Shown: positions 9,987-22,297 of the stretch, piece by piece
Layout: the number at the start of each line of letters is the position of its first letter
Numbering within the stretch: position 1 is the stretch's first letter
Assembly: GCA_024509875.1 (NCBI GenBank)
Contig: JAMPIV010009923.1
Span: 49,745 to 113,744 of the forward strand
Source: Oreohelix idahoensis
Lineage: Eukaryota > Mollusca > Gastropoda > Stylommatophora > Oreohelicidae
Reading direction: 5' to 3'
DNA length: 64,000 nucleotides
Program-made: the position numbers and the translations under genes
The notes under the pieces: generated by a model
What the model was told of the DNA's origin: nothing
What the model saw: the letters and a program-made list of their open reading frames with translations, nothing else
The model's database searches: none

Positions 9987-12900
9987 AAAGTATAAATTTA
10001 CTTGTGTTACCTCCTAATGTGCAAACTTATCGCTGCTATTATTGTCACTAAAGACTCTTAACGCAAGCGACTATGCCACTAAAATGGTAAGTTACACTAG
10101 AAAAGAATCTACTCTTACTAACAGTAGAGAAAAATTTATATTAAAACAATTTAAAGGAAAAAAAAATTTTTCTGAAATTTTAATTCTCCACTACAAAAAC
10201 TCGCCCCTGAAGTCAATTATTGAGATGAGACGTTGTTAACTTAATTTAAAAATCAGAACAATCCGTCTTTAGCTAAGCTCAACTCTTTTTAACTTCAAAA
10301 ACCTTTAGTGACTGTAAAACCAATCACGCAATCCCAGCAAATCTTATAAAGAAAGAATTAAATTTACTCCGCCAGAGGATAATTTAGCTAACCAAATTTA
10401 TGATTATCCGTATTTTCTACTGCTGTGGAAAGAAAACAACCAGTAAATATGCTGTGTGGACGACCCAAATACTAAAAGGCGTTGTCTAGGGGTGTAATTA
10501 ATTATTTATTTATTTCCCTAAATCACAAAGACAGATCACTCACACTCTATCTAGTTAGACCCAGACTTAGATCAGACTCAAAATATCTTTATCCCGGCGA
10601 GCCAGCCAAATATTGTCGTAAATTTATTTTGAGAGAAAGAGTCTTAGAAATAGTAGTCCGGTGTTAGAAAAAAACTCAGTGATAGAAATGTATGATGCTG
10701 ATGCTGTGAAATCACCTGTTTGCTAAAACTCAGTGATAGAAATGTAGAGATTAAATCGATGAGAGTACTGCCACCGACTGCTTTGTCGGTTGGTGGCTAA
10801 GGATGGAAGAAGAAGAAGAGAAGAGACAGAGTGCTGGAGGAGAGTAAAGACAGACTTATTTACGACAAATCGTTTCTCTCAATCTTCTCTTCCACTCTCC
10901 TGGTCAAACAATTATTTGCCAGTTTTCCAGACACACATCTGCGCTCACACCGATTTGGTGCTTCAAACACACAGACGACGTGGATACAACTATCTTAAAC
11001 AAATAGGGGAAATTTTATGGGCTTTGGGTATTTCCAACAGAGTGCTAACTAGGTTTATGATGTTTATTAACCAAAAAAGAATCAAATCACAAACAAATAT
11101 CAAGGGTTACATAAAATTATCATAAGTACAGAAAATGCAAATAACCAGGTGGGGAGGGGGTGAAGAAGATTGGTATCGACTAAGCCCTTCCCGCTTATTA
11201 GACAAAGATGAACCCAGTCCAAAGATAGATAGTTATCAGGAACATAGGTAATGTAACCTAACAGTGAAGTTAATTACTCTGAGAGAGGGGTTACAGTACT
11301 AGGTATGGGTGGTAGAAAAAAACTTGTTATCCCAAATTGTTCTTCCCTTTACTAAGCAATTGAAAGGGAGGGGGTTAAACAGAGTTAACAAAATATCCCA
11401 CATAAAGGAACAATGCGGGGTATACAGAAAATGTATTGCCCGGTAGGCAAGTTAACAAATGGTTTGCAAAAAAAAAAAAATTAGATTTTCTGTCATTCAT
11501 GCACGCGCGTGAGGATCCACACTCATATATTCACACACTTACCGATTACAGCATCAGACAATCCAATAGAATTATATAAACAGCAATTACATTTTTGACA
11601 TGTGAACTGTCTAGTACTTCGATGTCCCGCCCCAGATGTAGCGAGGTTGGCTGATCGCAACTATTCCCACTATATCGCTGGACTTGAAGACGGTAAAATT
11701 CTTCAATGCGTGATGATAGTAATTGACCGAAAGTTTATTAATCCAGTGAGGAAAAAACTTAAGCCGTCACCGTTCAGGAAAATATGTACTCTTCTCACAG
11801 TAAGGCAGTAAATCAGGTATCGCTACTGGCACTGTTCAACTTCCAGGTTATCTTACAGATTTGTAATTTTAATATGATGATTGTTCTTGAAATAGTCTTG
11901 GGTAGGCTTTCTTTACATATAATTATGATAGCTAGGAATTCGCATTGAACCGCCCACAAGATTAAAAATTTAAAAAATGTTTGCATCAATATGTCCTGGA
12001 AAGCTTTTTTTAAGATTGATTTGCTTTATTGCTTTCTTAATGCTGGGAATCACACAGGTTACGATCACTCTGTATGAAAGAAAAAAAGACATGTAATATA
12101 CAGAAAAATAAATAACCTTCTAAAGCGCGTATTTAATTATGTATTTAATAAACACTGCGCGAGTTTTAGTGGTTAAAACACACATCTATAAATACAGGAC
12201 TTAACTAAATTTATTAATTATAAATTCCTTCGCGACTTTAAAAGTTAATTTAAGCATTTAACATCTATTATCTTTTGGAAATAATATAGCAGGTATATCA
12301 TTACATTTACAACTGGAACTATTGAGACGGTTTAATTTAATAGATTTAAATTAACACAAAATCCAGTGAAATAGAATGAATGAACTAGACCACTGATCAC
12401 TTTACACAATATATATTTTACCGCTTTGCACAGAAATAGAATTCACTGCAAATCTGTATAAAATCCAGGGGATAATCTATAACAAGATTTCAAATATAGC
12501 TAGTGCTTCTGTTAAGTTCTGGCCAGCGAGTGATAAAGTGTATTTCTACGTGGTCTGTATATATCTAGAATGAAATGAAAGATAAGTGGGACATGGGAAA
12601 CTTGACACCTTTTTAGATCTCAGGTCACTTTTGGGGATCTGACCGCCAAACTAAAGAGATATGCCGCCCCCTGGTCTCTCGTATCTTCGCTCGCTGCTTG
12701 CGTTCCGGCTTTCCCCGTTCGCTTTCACTGCGATCGGTTCTGCGTTTGGCACGGAGATGCGAAAATACCGGCAGGGAACTTGCGTCGCTCGTCAGGGACC
12801 ACTACTGTCTTTGATCGTGGCGCTAGTCTTTCCTGAGATCTCTCAGTGCCTGTTTGATCGTGTGGCGCTACATTCTGTTTGATGCTGGCAACGCCGCCTC

Positions 12901-13193
12901 TGGGCCAAGTTAATGAAATTACTGCATATGATTGCTCAAGAGATGACCATGGGCGTGATTTAGCCCCTCCTTAAATCAATGCGATGACCAGAGTGAACGG
13001 TAGATAAACTGTCCACATATCAATCAGCCAGCGTGTTGCCAATCTGCGTGGAAAGGTTGCATAGCTAATGAGTCCAGGTGAAAAGAAAAAATCCCGTTTG
13101 ACGAAAGGTTACAATATTTCGGGGGCACTGATGTTATCCAAGGGGTCGTTACGAAGGATCGTACTATGTCATCCAACACTTCAGGGGTACCGA
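9987..13193. other. No gene; probably element A leader and unresolved LTR
   Basis: Reading the - strand upstream of the A gag, a sequence at about 10452-10472 (reverse complement of GTGGACGACCCAAATAC) resembles the TTGGGGTCT leader of B and C, so the LTR of A may begin just beyond it. No terminal repeat could be paired. A 22-bp repeat AAAACTCAGTGATAGAAATG(TA) occurs at 10671-10692 and 10725-10746. Short frames at 10790-11125 and 12661-12882 have no motif. Confidence 0.35.
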
Positions 13194-15526
13194 TGTTATG
13201 AGAGGGTTCTCACCATCATCCTAACAAATATGGTACTACGTGTGATGCATGAGGTCAGCTGTGAAGGCTCCTGAGATAAAATGTAACTGAGAGTTGTCAG
13301 AAGGCCCTTCTCGCTACCACTACGACCTCACACTTATCTTTTTTTTTTTTTTAATGAATGTGGCTACGTTAAATGTCTAGGGTAATGATATGTAATGTGG
13401 TGTGATAGTTTATAGACACACACACAGATATTTACTAAGTCTAATAATATTAACAAATGTTATAATACACTGAACTAACTCAAGTGTGTAAAATTTTTGA
13501 TAGAAATTTTTTACATTTATTTTGTTCTGGATCAAGTTTTATTTTGACCAGAACTTATAAAAGATTTAGAAATTATGAAAGAAATGCATGGAATATTACA
13601 TAATAAATGCAAGAGTGTACATATGTAAGTACTAGACTATTTAGTTTTATTAATGTTTATACTAGTCATCTAATTGGGAGGATAGTTAATGGTTGTGCTG
13701 TTGGGGTGGCCTCATCACTCCAGTCTATATTGACTACACCTTGTCCAGAAATGGCAGGAATTTTATGGGATTGTTAGTAACTAAATGGAGTTGGTGAATT
13801 TCCAGCAGACCAGAGGCTCACTCAACTTTGAAGATGTAGCTCTGGTGCTGAGATCTGGTGGCCCCACCTCTCCGTGCTTGGGGGCAATAATAGTCTGCTC
13901 TGACACAACGCTACTGCACGGATCCACTCTGGTAAAATCACCAACTTAGTTTACACCGCCTTGGTGACAACTGAAACTCACAGCTCTGCAATCAAAGTAT
14001 TGGCTATGTGTCAAAATTCCATTCTCTAACCATGTCTGGACACAACACTACACAACAACAACACCATATAGACAGGTCAGATCTCTCTGACCATACAGCA
14101 CATTTTACCATGGTGGTTTCACATCAGATAGGTCCTCCCAGACTACAGATTCTGAAATATATTTATTAGTTTCCTGCCCTAACATAGGATAGGTAATATG
14201 TTTCATTGTTCTCAACACTTGATCTGTCCTTCCTAACCCTTGCTGGAGTTTATGTATATTGTTTGTCCCTAGACCCTGAACTAGGGCGGGGGGTCTAGAG
14301 CAAATCCCTACTTGTTTGTAAGGCTAGATTTCGATATGGCAGTATCAAATCACTCGAAACATTAAACAATATTCAAAATATGCAAAGAAATAATTTCAAT
14401 CTTACCAGATTATGAATAAAAAACACAGAAATGCTAGCAAAACTCAGCTGAGCTGCTGGCTATAGTATGGCGTCCCTGAACTTATTTCAATTTATTTCAT
14501 TTGGAAATCACCACACTTGAAATTTACTGTGTCTATCACTGGACAACTATTGAGGAATGGCAAAAAAGCTCGTCTGAGCGCGGATAATATGATTGTCTGT
14601 GGCCAATCAATGCCTTGGTTTTTTTTTAAATTCAAATTTCCTACACTAAAGTCATATTCAGTCATGCTTCAGTCAAGTATGGATTTTTATCTGTTAGTCC
14701 GTCCGTCTCTACTTGCGTTTTCACAAAAACGTACTTGTTTTTTTTTTGAACCAACCTATTCCTCCCCTCTACACTTTTTGTCTGTAAAGTTATTTTTAGC
14801 CACAGCTTCCACCAATTCCCCTTCTCTTTCATTCTAACTAGATTTGGACACTTGAGTCTTCAAGGTCGCGATTTTTGTGCAAATAGTGACATGTTAGATT
14901 CAATGCAGTCTTTCGCTGATGTGAACAACACTGTCTTTTGTCATTATCTTCATTATTATCTATCCGTCTGTATAAATAAAAGCATATTATTTCACTGCTC
15001 AGAATGGGCCATCCGGCCAGCTAATTTTTATATTCCTAACATTAATATTAAGAAAAAGTTACTTTTTAAATTTTGTAATATTTCAAGCATCTGCGTTTAG
15101 CCGCTGAATTCAAATAAAAGGCTTGGTATCGCAAAAGCGTCCAATAAATGACTGTGGCGTATCATATCCAAGGTCCCTTCTGTCGAGTTCCTTACTTTAT
15201 GTCAACTTGGGAAACGTGACTTTTTCTCCGTTTCCCCCCCCCCCCCCCCCCCCCACCCCCTACCCCCCAATTGCGTCTCCTTAGCCTTGCTAGTCTCACG
15301 CAATTTTTTCAGTCATATTTTTTTTCCTTTTGATCCGCCGTTCTCATCCCGTTCAAATGGTAACCGTTTTGATTTCCCGTCTAGCAAGTCAATTTTTATG
15401 GAGGGTGATGACCCGCGGTCAGGGCGATCATGTACTATCAGCAGCTTACGCATTATGTTTTTTTATCCTTACATTTTATCCTTTGGAGATATTTTTTACG
15501 TTGTATCACTTGTTAATTTTATGACA
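13194..15526 (-). mobile_element. Solo LTR of element B type (B3), diverged
   Basis: The whole segment parallels the left LTR of B2 (19898-22163): the CAGCTGTGAAGGCTCCTGAG block near 13256, the CTAGACCCTGAACTAGGGCGG block near 14271, the hairpin GGTCAGA-TCTC-TCTGACC at 14075-14092, a poly-C tract at 15233-15265 and the GATGACCCGCGGTC block near 15408. Termini TGTTATG...ATGACA are weak inverted repeats. No internal coding region is attached, so it is a solo LTR. No clean 5-bp target duplication is visible. It is clearly more diverged than the LTRs of B1 and B2. Confidence 0.75.
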
Positions 15527-16844
15527 GTCGGTGGTTTTATAGCGAATATGAGTACACATGAGGGCAAGTTCGGGAACAATGGGCTAATCACCTGTTTGCC
15601 AAGTCACTTCGATTACATGTCCTGCCCATGGGCTTTGTGCACTTGGGTCCCCTCTACACCTCGTTTCACGGGGTAGAAGAGGTTCCGATTATGAGATGAG
15701 ATGAGGTCTTCATAATTCCAAGTAATTCAATCTTCAGTATTTGTGTGGGTTAAAGACAGAAAATGAGAATGACACTTTTTGTCGTAAATCAAAGTGATCA
15801 GCTAACCTTAGTTTCAAAGCTCGTACATGGCCTAAGCACTTATCCAAGGCTGAAAACTTCTGGTGATCACGTTACCTCGTGTTACATTAGTGTCCTATAG
15901 AGCATGGGTTTTTTTTTTGTGTGTGCCATACTTCATGTTACATCAATGTCCTATAGAACATGGGTTCTTAATTTTTTGTGTGTGCCATACCTAAAGTTAA
16001 ATCAATGTCCTATAGAACATGGGTTCTTAAACTTTTTGTGTATGCCATGAACCCCTTTGATTGTCCGGTGAAGTCTACGGACACTTTAAACAGAAATAAT
16101 AAACATAAAACGCAAAATTAAAAATGTTCTATTTTAAATTTTAGATTATGTACTACAAGCAAATCAGATCAATTACGTTCTCCGTTTTTTGCTGGAAACG
16201 TTTTCCGAAATTTCAAGGTGTTTCAATTTCTGCTTTTTACCCTTTCATGTGTGCGCATATCTCTTCTCTGTGCACTTTTTGGTCTCCGTCTACAACTGAC
16301 TGTAAAACTTACTTCTAATTGCTGTTAGGTGTCTAGTTTTTCGCATCGTCATCATCATCATCATCATCATCATTCCTTTTCGTCTCATAAAACCTACATT
16401 ACATGTAACCATTGCTAGCGATTAATTTCTATTTTGGACCACTTTTTTCTGCTGTGCCCACGAGATGCCCGCTACTTCGCCTCCTCTTTCACCGTTCTTT
16501 TCCGGGTTTTCCCTTGGTCTCCCCATTCTTCTCTTCCTTGTGGATTCATTTTAAAACATGTCTGGCTATGCTGGATGAATGTTTCCGGAAGGTGTATTCT
16601 ATTCATCGTCACCTTCTCTCTGTGATTTCTAGTTACATTGATCTTTGTCTGGTTCTGTTCCACAGGTCTGTATTTGTAATTACAACTGGTTTTTAGATAC
16701 GGAGGATGCAATGGAGACCTCTGTCGGTGAATGTCTGGAGTTTGGATGTGATTTCTTGTGTGACATACCAGGTTTCTGAGTCAGTGAGTAGGACACATCC
16801 GTATCGAACAGCCTAAGTTAGCTTTCCTAGGAAAGAGCTGCAGA
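15527..16844. other. No gene; tandem repeat and simple repeat
   Basis: Contains the three-copy repeat at 15881-16052 and a CAT-repeat at about 16344-16373. The frame 16412-16696 has no motif and overlaps an antisense frame of equal quality. Confidence 0.4.
15881..16052. repeat. Three tandem copies of a 56-59-bp hAT-end-like unit
   Basis: Copies begin at 15881, 15937 and 15996, each with GTCCTATAGA.CATGGGTT, a T-run and GTGT.TGCCAT. The last copy continues into GAACCCCTTTGATTGTCCGG, which resembles the ends of non-autonomous hAT elements known widely in animals. The unit was apparently duplicated from that end. Confidence 0.75.
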
Positions 16845-17324
16845 CAGTGCTGGATTAAGGCCAACTGATGCCCTAAGCACAGCCCAACAATGGTGCCTCC
16901 CTCGGCCTTTCCATTGCTTAAATGACAAGACATTAAGACTAAATAAGTGTTGAAAGTGAAATAAGAGATTGAAAATTCAGTTTCCATCCAGGCCAGACCC
17001 CACTGAAATTCCTGCAGAAAAATGTTGGTGAGATAGTCAAACATACTGAACTATATCTCTATGTCTGATACCTTCAAACTTTTAAACTTTAGTCACTCAC
17101 CATACCAAAGACAATGTTTTTTAACAATTTAGATTAAAGTCGTACACGGCAGACAAGGACAATTACAAAAAATTCGACTTAAGTCGAGTGTGGCAGTGAA
17201 AGAGTTGCGAGTTAAAGGCATCATAGCTAGGGGGGAAAAAACTTTGTGATGCCACTTCCCCCCCCCCCCCCTCCCCCGTGCCCTGAGCACGTGCTTATTT
17301 TGCTTAATGGTTAATCCAGCACTG
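16845..17324. mobile_element. hAT-like MITE with perfect TIRs and 8-bp TSD
   Basis: Terminal inverted repeats CAGTGCTGGATTAA (16845-16858) and TTAATCCAGCACTG (17311-17324) are exact over 14 bp. The 8-bp target duplication GCTGCAGA is present at 16837-16844 and 17325-17332. An 8-bp duplication with CAG-starting termini is the hAT signature. The 480-bp body has no transposase frame, so it would need a transposase in trans. A poly-C tract lies at 17261-17276. Confidence 0.9.
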
Positions 17325-17975
17325 GCTGCAGAACTTTATACCAGATTTTTTTTTTTTAATAAAAGCAAATAAACATTATTTATCGTGGCATCTCCATTTT
17401 ACTAATGTGAGATGTAATGTAACGAACAATGAAAAATCCCAGCACATTTTCGAGAAAATCCGGATAAGGCACGCATTGCAGCGTGAAAGCTAAATTGAAC
17501 ACTTATTAAAAGAGCAAGCAAACCTTTCAATTTTTTTTTCGTGGTACATTGGCCATTGATCAAAGTCAAGATAAGTTTGACTACACAAATCCAATGAAGT
17601 TGAGATGGAACAGAATATAATGATATATGACTGCATGAGAATTAGGGCCTTCATCAAGACCTGCAGCAGAAACAGTCCACCATAATTGTTTCACTTGACG
17701 TGTTGGCGAGTTACTTGCTTGTTGACATTCTATGTTGTTCCTCCTTCTTGGGCCATGTTAGTTCTCAAAGTATGTACAGCTGCGCATTTCTTAAATCTTC
17801 TGATCATTGACTTTTAAAGGATCTGTTTGGGTAATTTTTTATTCTGAATTATTTTGTTTTATTCCCACTAACGTTTAGTCCTGTTTTTGTTGCTTCGACA
17901 ATTAGTCTATTGGATTTTTTCCCCCCGAATGTCTTGTTGTTTAAGTGATAGAAAATATAGGGCATCTGCAAAATC

Positions 17976-18224
17976 ACAATGGCAGAGTGGTTAGAGCGCT
18001 GTTCTCTCGAGAGGCAAAGGTGCCGTGTTCGATTCACCATATTGACAATCTCCAGTCTACCCAGCTGTAAATGGGTACTTGACTTTGCTCTTGAGTTAGA
18101 GAAGGAAAAGGCAGCGAAGAATGGAACTTGTCACCCCGATCTCTCGATGCTCGACCTAGTATAGTGAAGTCTCCAACACTTCACTTCCCTCCTGCAGTGT
18201 CTGTTATATAACTACCTTTACCTG
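17976..18224 (+). mobile_element. tRNA-derived SINE (copy 1)
   Basis: A tRNA-like head has an A-box (TGGCAGAGTGG near 17980) and a B-box (GTTCGATTC near 18029), which act as an internal RNA polymerase III promoter. The body has CAGCTGTAAATGGGTACTTG and a GAAGGAAAAGGC.GCGAAGAA block shared with the copies at 18238 and 51990, and the 3' part ends near CTACCTTTACC. It is not a real tRNA gene because no cloverleaf closes. Confidence 0.85.
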
Positions 18225-18237
18225 ACTGTTGCATCGA

Positions 18238-18476
18238 ACATCCACGTGGTAGAGTGGTTAGAAAGCTCGTTTCTGGAGGCAAGAGGACCTTGTTTGATAC
18301 CGTCTCGCGTCAAACTTTATTCTCCCCAGCCGTAAAAATTGGTACTTGGCTCTCATCTGAGTGAGGGAAGGCAAATACAGCGATGAAGGGAATCTGGTCG
18401 CTCTATCTCATAAGTTAAGTCTGTAACACCAAGCCCTTACAGCAGTGCCTGCTGCGAGTCTACCTTTAGACCATAT
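18238..18476 (+). mobile_element. tRNA-derived SINE (copy 2)
   Basis: Same architecture as copy 1, directly behind it in the same orientation: head with GTGGTAGAGTGGTTAGAAAG, a degenerate B-box (GTTTGATACC), the CAGCCGTAAAAATTGGTACTTGG body block and the 3' end CTACCTTTAGAC. It differs from copy 1 at many positions, so this is a separate insertion rather than a recent tandem duplicate. Confidence 0.8.
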
Positions 18477-18632
18477 AAGTATCACTTCTAGATGTTATTA
18501 ATGTAAAAGTTTGTCCTAGATTTTCCATATCGCTACCGACGATTATAACAGCTACATCCATTTAAAAATAATACATAATGACTTGTTAAATTATATTTCT
18601 TTAGATTTTATATTTTCTTGTTTCTTCAACAG

Positions 18633-18925
18633 ATACCCCCGCCCCCACTCACAGCCAAATTATGGATACCTAAGCCCCGCCCCGCTCTTCCCTCACCACG
18701 AAGGACACGCCCCATGTCATCCTTCATTTCCGCCTCAGGCTCATACACAGCCTACTCACCCCCTCCACGGCTCTTGCAATATTATCCCACCCCTCCTCAA
18801 GCACCCAGAGATCGGGGAAAGAAATTTCAATATGGCCGGAACAAGGCATCTTGGGTACCACGTGAATGACGTCAACGTAAAGCAGGAGCCACGTGACATG
18901 ACTTTCGATTCTAACGGCTGCTGTG
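18633..18925 (+). CDS. Internal exon of a PEA3-like ETS transcription factor gene (candidate)
   Basis: A pyrimidine-rich tract (TTTTCTTGTTTCTTCAACAG) ends in AG at 18631-18632, and GTAAGG follows the exon at 18926. Between them the frame is open and encodes about 97 residues rich in Pro, His and Tyr (RYPRPHSQPNYGYLSP, then PLFPHHEGHAPCHPSF), ending in NVKQEPRDMTFDSNGCC. The acceptor is in phase 2 and the donor in phase 1. ETV1/4/5 proteins have the closely similar IKQEPRD.AYDS segment in their N-terminal PEA3 region, upstream of the ETS DNA-binding domain, and VKQE fits the sumoylation consensus. No ETS-domain exon was found in the window. Other transcription factors also carry KQEP motifs, so the family call is tentative; the exon call is firmer. 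Confidence 0.5.
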
Positions 18926-19212
18926 GTAAGGTTCTTATGTTGTTACACATGACTTAACACCTTCTCGCGCGCGGAAAAATAAAATAAACGAACAAAATGA
19001 TACTGTGACGTAACAGAAATATTAATAACAGCTAAGAAAATGGAATCTTTGCATAAAAGATTTGGAGTCATGATAGGTAACAGAAGCTGTATATGAGCAT
19101 GTTGCTAAACCAAGAAAGCAGAGAAATACCTCGACAAACTGATTACCCTGGGAAAGAAGAAATTGAAAACAGCTGATTCTAGACGCCATGGGCCGTAACA
19201 AATGAGGAGACT
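18926..19212 (+). other. Intron start, no further exon seen
   Basis: Sequence after the donor site has no further open exon with paired splice sites. The rest of the window downstream is mostly transposable elements, so the next exon, if any, would lie beyond them. Confidence 0.4.
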
Positions 19213-19536
19213 CAGGGCCGTCTTAACAGCATGGGAGGCCCTGGGCAAAGCAATGCACTGGGTCCCTACCAGCCCTACCCACCCACGGGAATAAAAATGT
19301 CAACGGTCAATAAAATTAAACCTATAGATTTAATGGTACTTTCAACAAAAATGTCGTCAACTTACTCACGTCAAGTTTGATTTGAAATCCCAGGCCTTTC
19401 CAGCGAGAGACTGAGTAATTATCCACTCTGCCAAGAGATGTCTTATGAACAATATGGCAGCATCCCAGCATGGGGCCCCTAGAATCGTGGGGCCCCTGGG
19501 CACTGCCCAGTGTGCCCATGCCTTAAGACGGCACTG
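19213..19536. mobile_element. hAT-like MITE with imperfect TIRs
   Basis: Left end CAGGGCCGTCTTAA (19213-19226) pairs with right end TTAAGACGGCACTG (19523-19536) with one mismatch, and the pairing can be followed further inward (CATGGG, CCTGGGCA). Flanks AGGAGACT (19205-19212) and GGGAGACC (19537-19544) match at six of eight positions, consistent with an old 8-bp duplication. No transposase is encoded. Confidence 0.75.
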
Positions 19537-19591
19537 GGGAGACCAATCTCCACATCCAGTGGTCATAGAACTCAGTGAATGTGCCCCCGCC

Positions 19592-19700
19592 CATCATAGT
19601 CGCTGTTAGCTGGAAAAAGGTACTTCATCAGATATATGGCACTGACTGTGGTCCCCTAGAAATATGTCATGGCCCTCTGGTCAACCATATGGCCCAAGAA
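19592..19700. repeat. Repeat E, left copy
   Basis: A segment of about 109 bp (TAGTCGCTGTTAGCTGGAAA through GGTCAACCATATGG) recurs at 29309-29417 in the same orientation with roughly eight differences. The two copies lie on either side of element B2. Confidence 0.8.
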
Positions 19701-19897
19701 TCAATCAAATCAATTATTAAAAATCATACTACGTGCTTTTCCCTCCCCCAAATCATCATTAATATCATCACTTTCCTTTGTGCACCTTATGGAGCATGGA
19801 CCCACCACTGCTGCTCGTTCCCTTTCATCAAGCCTTTCATCAAGCAGTCACAAGATAGTGCAGCAGTGGTTTATGTGGCAATTAATTGTGCACACAC

Positions 19898-22163
19898 TGT
19901 AGTGGTGTTTGATGGTATTGTATGATGGTGATATTACTAAATGTAATTGTATGAGGCCAGCTGTGAAGGCTCCTGAGATAAGATGTAGTTGTGAATTGTC
20001 AGAAGGCCTTTCTTGCTACCACTACGACCTCACACTATTTTTTTTTTTTAATGAATGTAGCTACGTAAAGTGTCTAGGGTTATGATATGTAGTGTGGTGT
20101 AATAGGTTATAGATATACCCACAGTTATTTAACAAGACTAATAATATTAATAAATGTTAAAATACACTGAACTAACTCACGTGTGTAAAATTTTTTGATA
20201 GAATTATATTACATTTATTTTGTTCTGGATCAATTTTTTAGATTAACCAAAACTTAAAAGGATTTAGAAATAATGAAAGAAATGCATGGAATATTATATC
20301 ATAATGCAATAGTGTACATATATATGTACTATACTAGTTAGTTTTATTAAAATGTTCTAGTAGTCATCTACTTGGGAGGATAGTTAATGTTTGTGCTGTT
20401 GGGGTGGCCTCATCACACCTGTCTATATTGACTACACAGTGTCCAGAAAATGGTGGGAATTTTTATGGGGGTATTAGTAACTACAAAGCGTTGGTGAATG
20501 TCCAGCAGACCAGAGGCTCACTCATCTTGTAGTTGTAGCTCTGGTGCTGAAATCTGGTGGTCCCACCTCTCCGTGCTGGCGGGCAATAATGGTGGTCTCT
20601 GTCACAAGTACTGCACAGATACACTCGAGTAAAGTCACCAACTGAATAGACACTGCTTTGTTGACAACAGAAACTCACAGCTCTGCAATCAAAGTATGGG
20701 CCATGTGTCAAAATCTATTCTCTACCCACGTCTGGACACAACACTGACACAACAACCACATCATACAGACAGGTCAGATCTCTCTGACCAAACAGCACAT
20801 TTACCATGGTGGTTTTACATCAGATAGATCCTCCCAGACTATAGATTCTGAAAAATATTAATTAGTTTCCTTCCCTAAAAGTGGATAGGTAATATGTTTC
20901 ATTATTCTCAACACTTGATCTGTCTTTCCTAACCCTTGTTGGAGTTTATGTACATTGTTGGTCCCTAGACCCTGACTAGGGCGGGGGGTCTAGAGCAAAT
21001 CCCTACTTGTTAGTAAGGCTAGATTTCGATATGGCAGTATCAAATCACTCGAACATTAAACAATATTCAAAATATGCAAAAAAATAATTTCAATCTTACC
21101 GGATTATGAATAAAGAACACAGAAATGCTAGCAAAACTCAGCTGAGCTGCTGGCTATAGTATGGCGTCCCTAAACTTCTTTCACTTTCTTTCATATGAAA
21201 TCACCACACTTTAAAATCTGTGCCTATCACTGAACAACTATTGAAGAATGGCCCCACTTTCGCGTCTGAGCGCTAATAATATGATTGTCTGTGGCCAATC
21301 ACTGCCTAGGTTTATTTTAAATTCAAATTTCCTACCCTAAAGTCATTTCAGTCATGCTTCAGTCAAGTATGGATGGTTATCTGTTAGTCTGTCCGTCTCT
21401 ACTTGTGTTTCTACAAAAATGTACTTGATTTTTGAACCAACCTTTCTCTCCCCTCCAAAATTTTGTCGTTAAAAGTTATTTTTAGACACAGCCACCACAA
21501 AATCCCTTCTCTTCCATACTAAGTAGATTTGAACACCTGCGTCTCGAGGTCGTGTTTTTTTTGTGCAAATAGCGACACTTTTAGATTCAATACAGTCTGT
21601 CGATGATGTGAACAACACTGTCTTTTGTCATTATCTTCAATATTATCTATCCGTTTGTAAAATTAAGAACATATTAGTTCACTGCTCAGAATGGGCCATC
21701 CGGCCAGCTAATTTTTATATTCCTAACATTAATATTAAGAAAAAAGTACTTTTTAAATTTTGTAATATTCCAAACATCTGCGTTTTAGCCGCTGAATTCA
21801 AATCAAGGGCTTGGTATTGCAAAAGCGTCCCATAAATGACTGTGGCGTAACATATCTATGGTCCCTTCTGTCGAGTTGCTTACTTTTTATGTCAACTTGG
21901 GAAACGTGACTTTTCTCCGTTCCCCCCCCCCCCCCCCCAATTGCGTCTCCTTAGCCTTTCTAGTCTCACGCAATCTTTCCAGTCATATTTTTTTCCTTTT
22001 TGATCCGCCGTTCCCCTCCTGTCTAGCAAGTCAATTATTATGGAGGATGATGACCCGCGGTCTAGGCGATCATGTACTATTCGCAGCCTACGCATTATGT
22101 TTTTATCCTTAAATGTTATCTTTGGAGGTATTTTACCGTTGTATCTCTGTCAATTTCACTACA
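19898..22163 (-). repeat. Element B2 3' LTR
   Basis: On the - strand it starts at 22163 with TGTAGTGAAATTGAC and ends at 19898 with CACCACTACA, giving 7-bp perfect terminal inverted repeats. The polypurine tract AAGTGGGGAGATG lies just outside at 22164-22177. It holds the hairpin at 20772-20789 and a poly-C tract near 21923-21938. Confidence 0.93.
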
Positions 22164-22297
22164 CATCTCCCCACTTGAAAACATGCCTATGGCAAGTTCT
22201 AAAACCAGCGATACACATAGGTAAAATTACTCCTCACGTCTGCCACTACTCTAATTTTGATCACAGGGGTGCCGACTGAGGAAATCTGCACCGACAT

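Noticed and set aside
17979..18164. tRNA gene or short protein frame at the SINE
   Set aside because: A and B boxes are present but no cloverleaf or acceptor stem closes, and the body is shared with two other SINE copies.
20481..20711. 76-codon frame repeated at 27413-27643 and opposite at 35381 and 42322
   Set aside because: Conserved only because it lies in the B LTR; no motif, and not kept open in the diverged solo LTR at 13194-15526.
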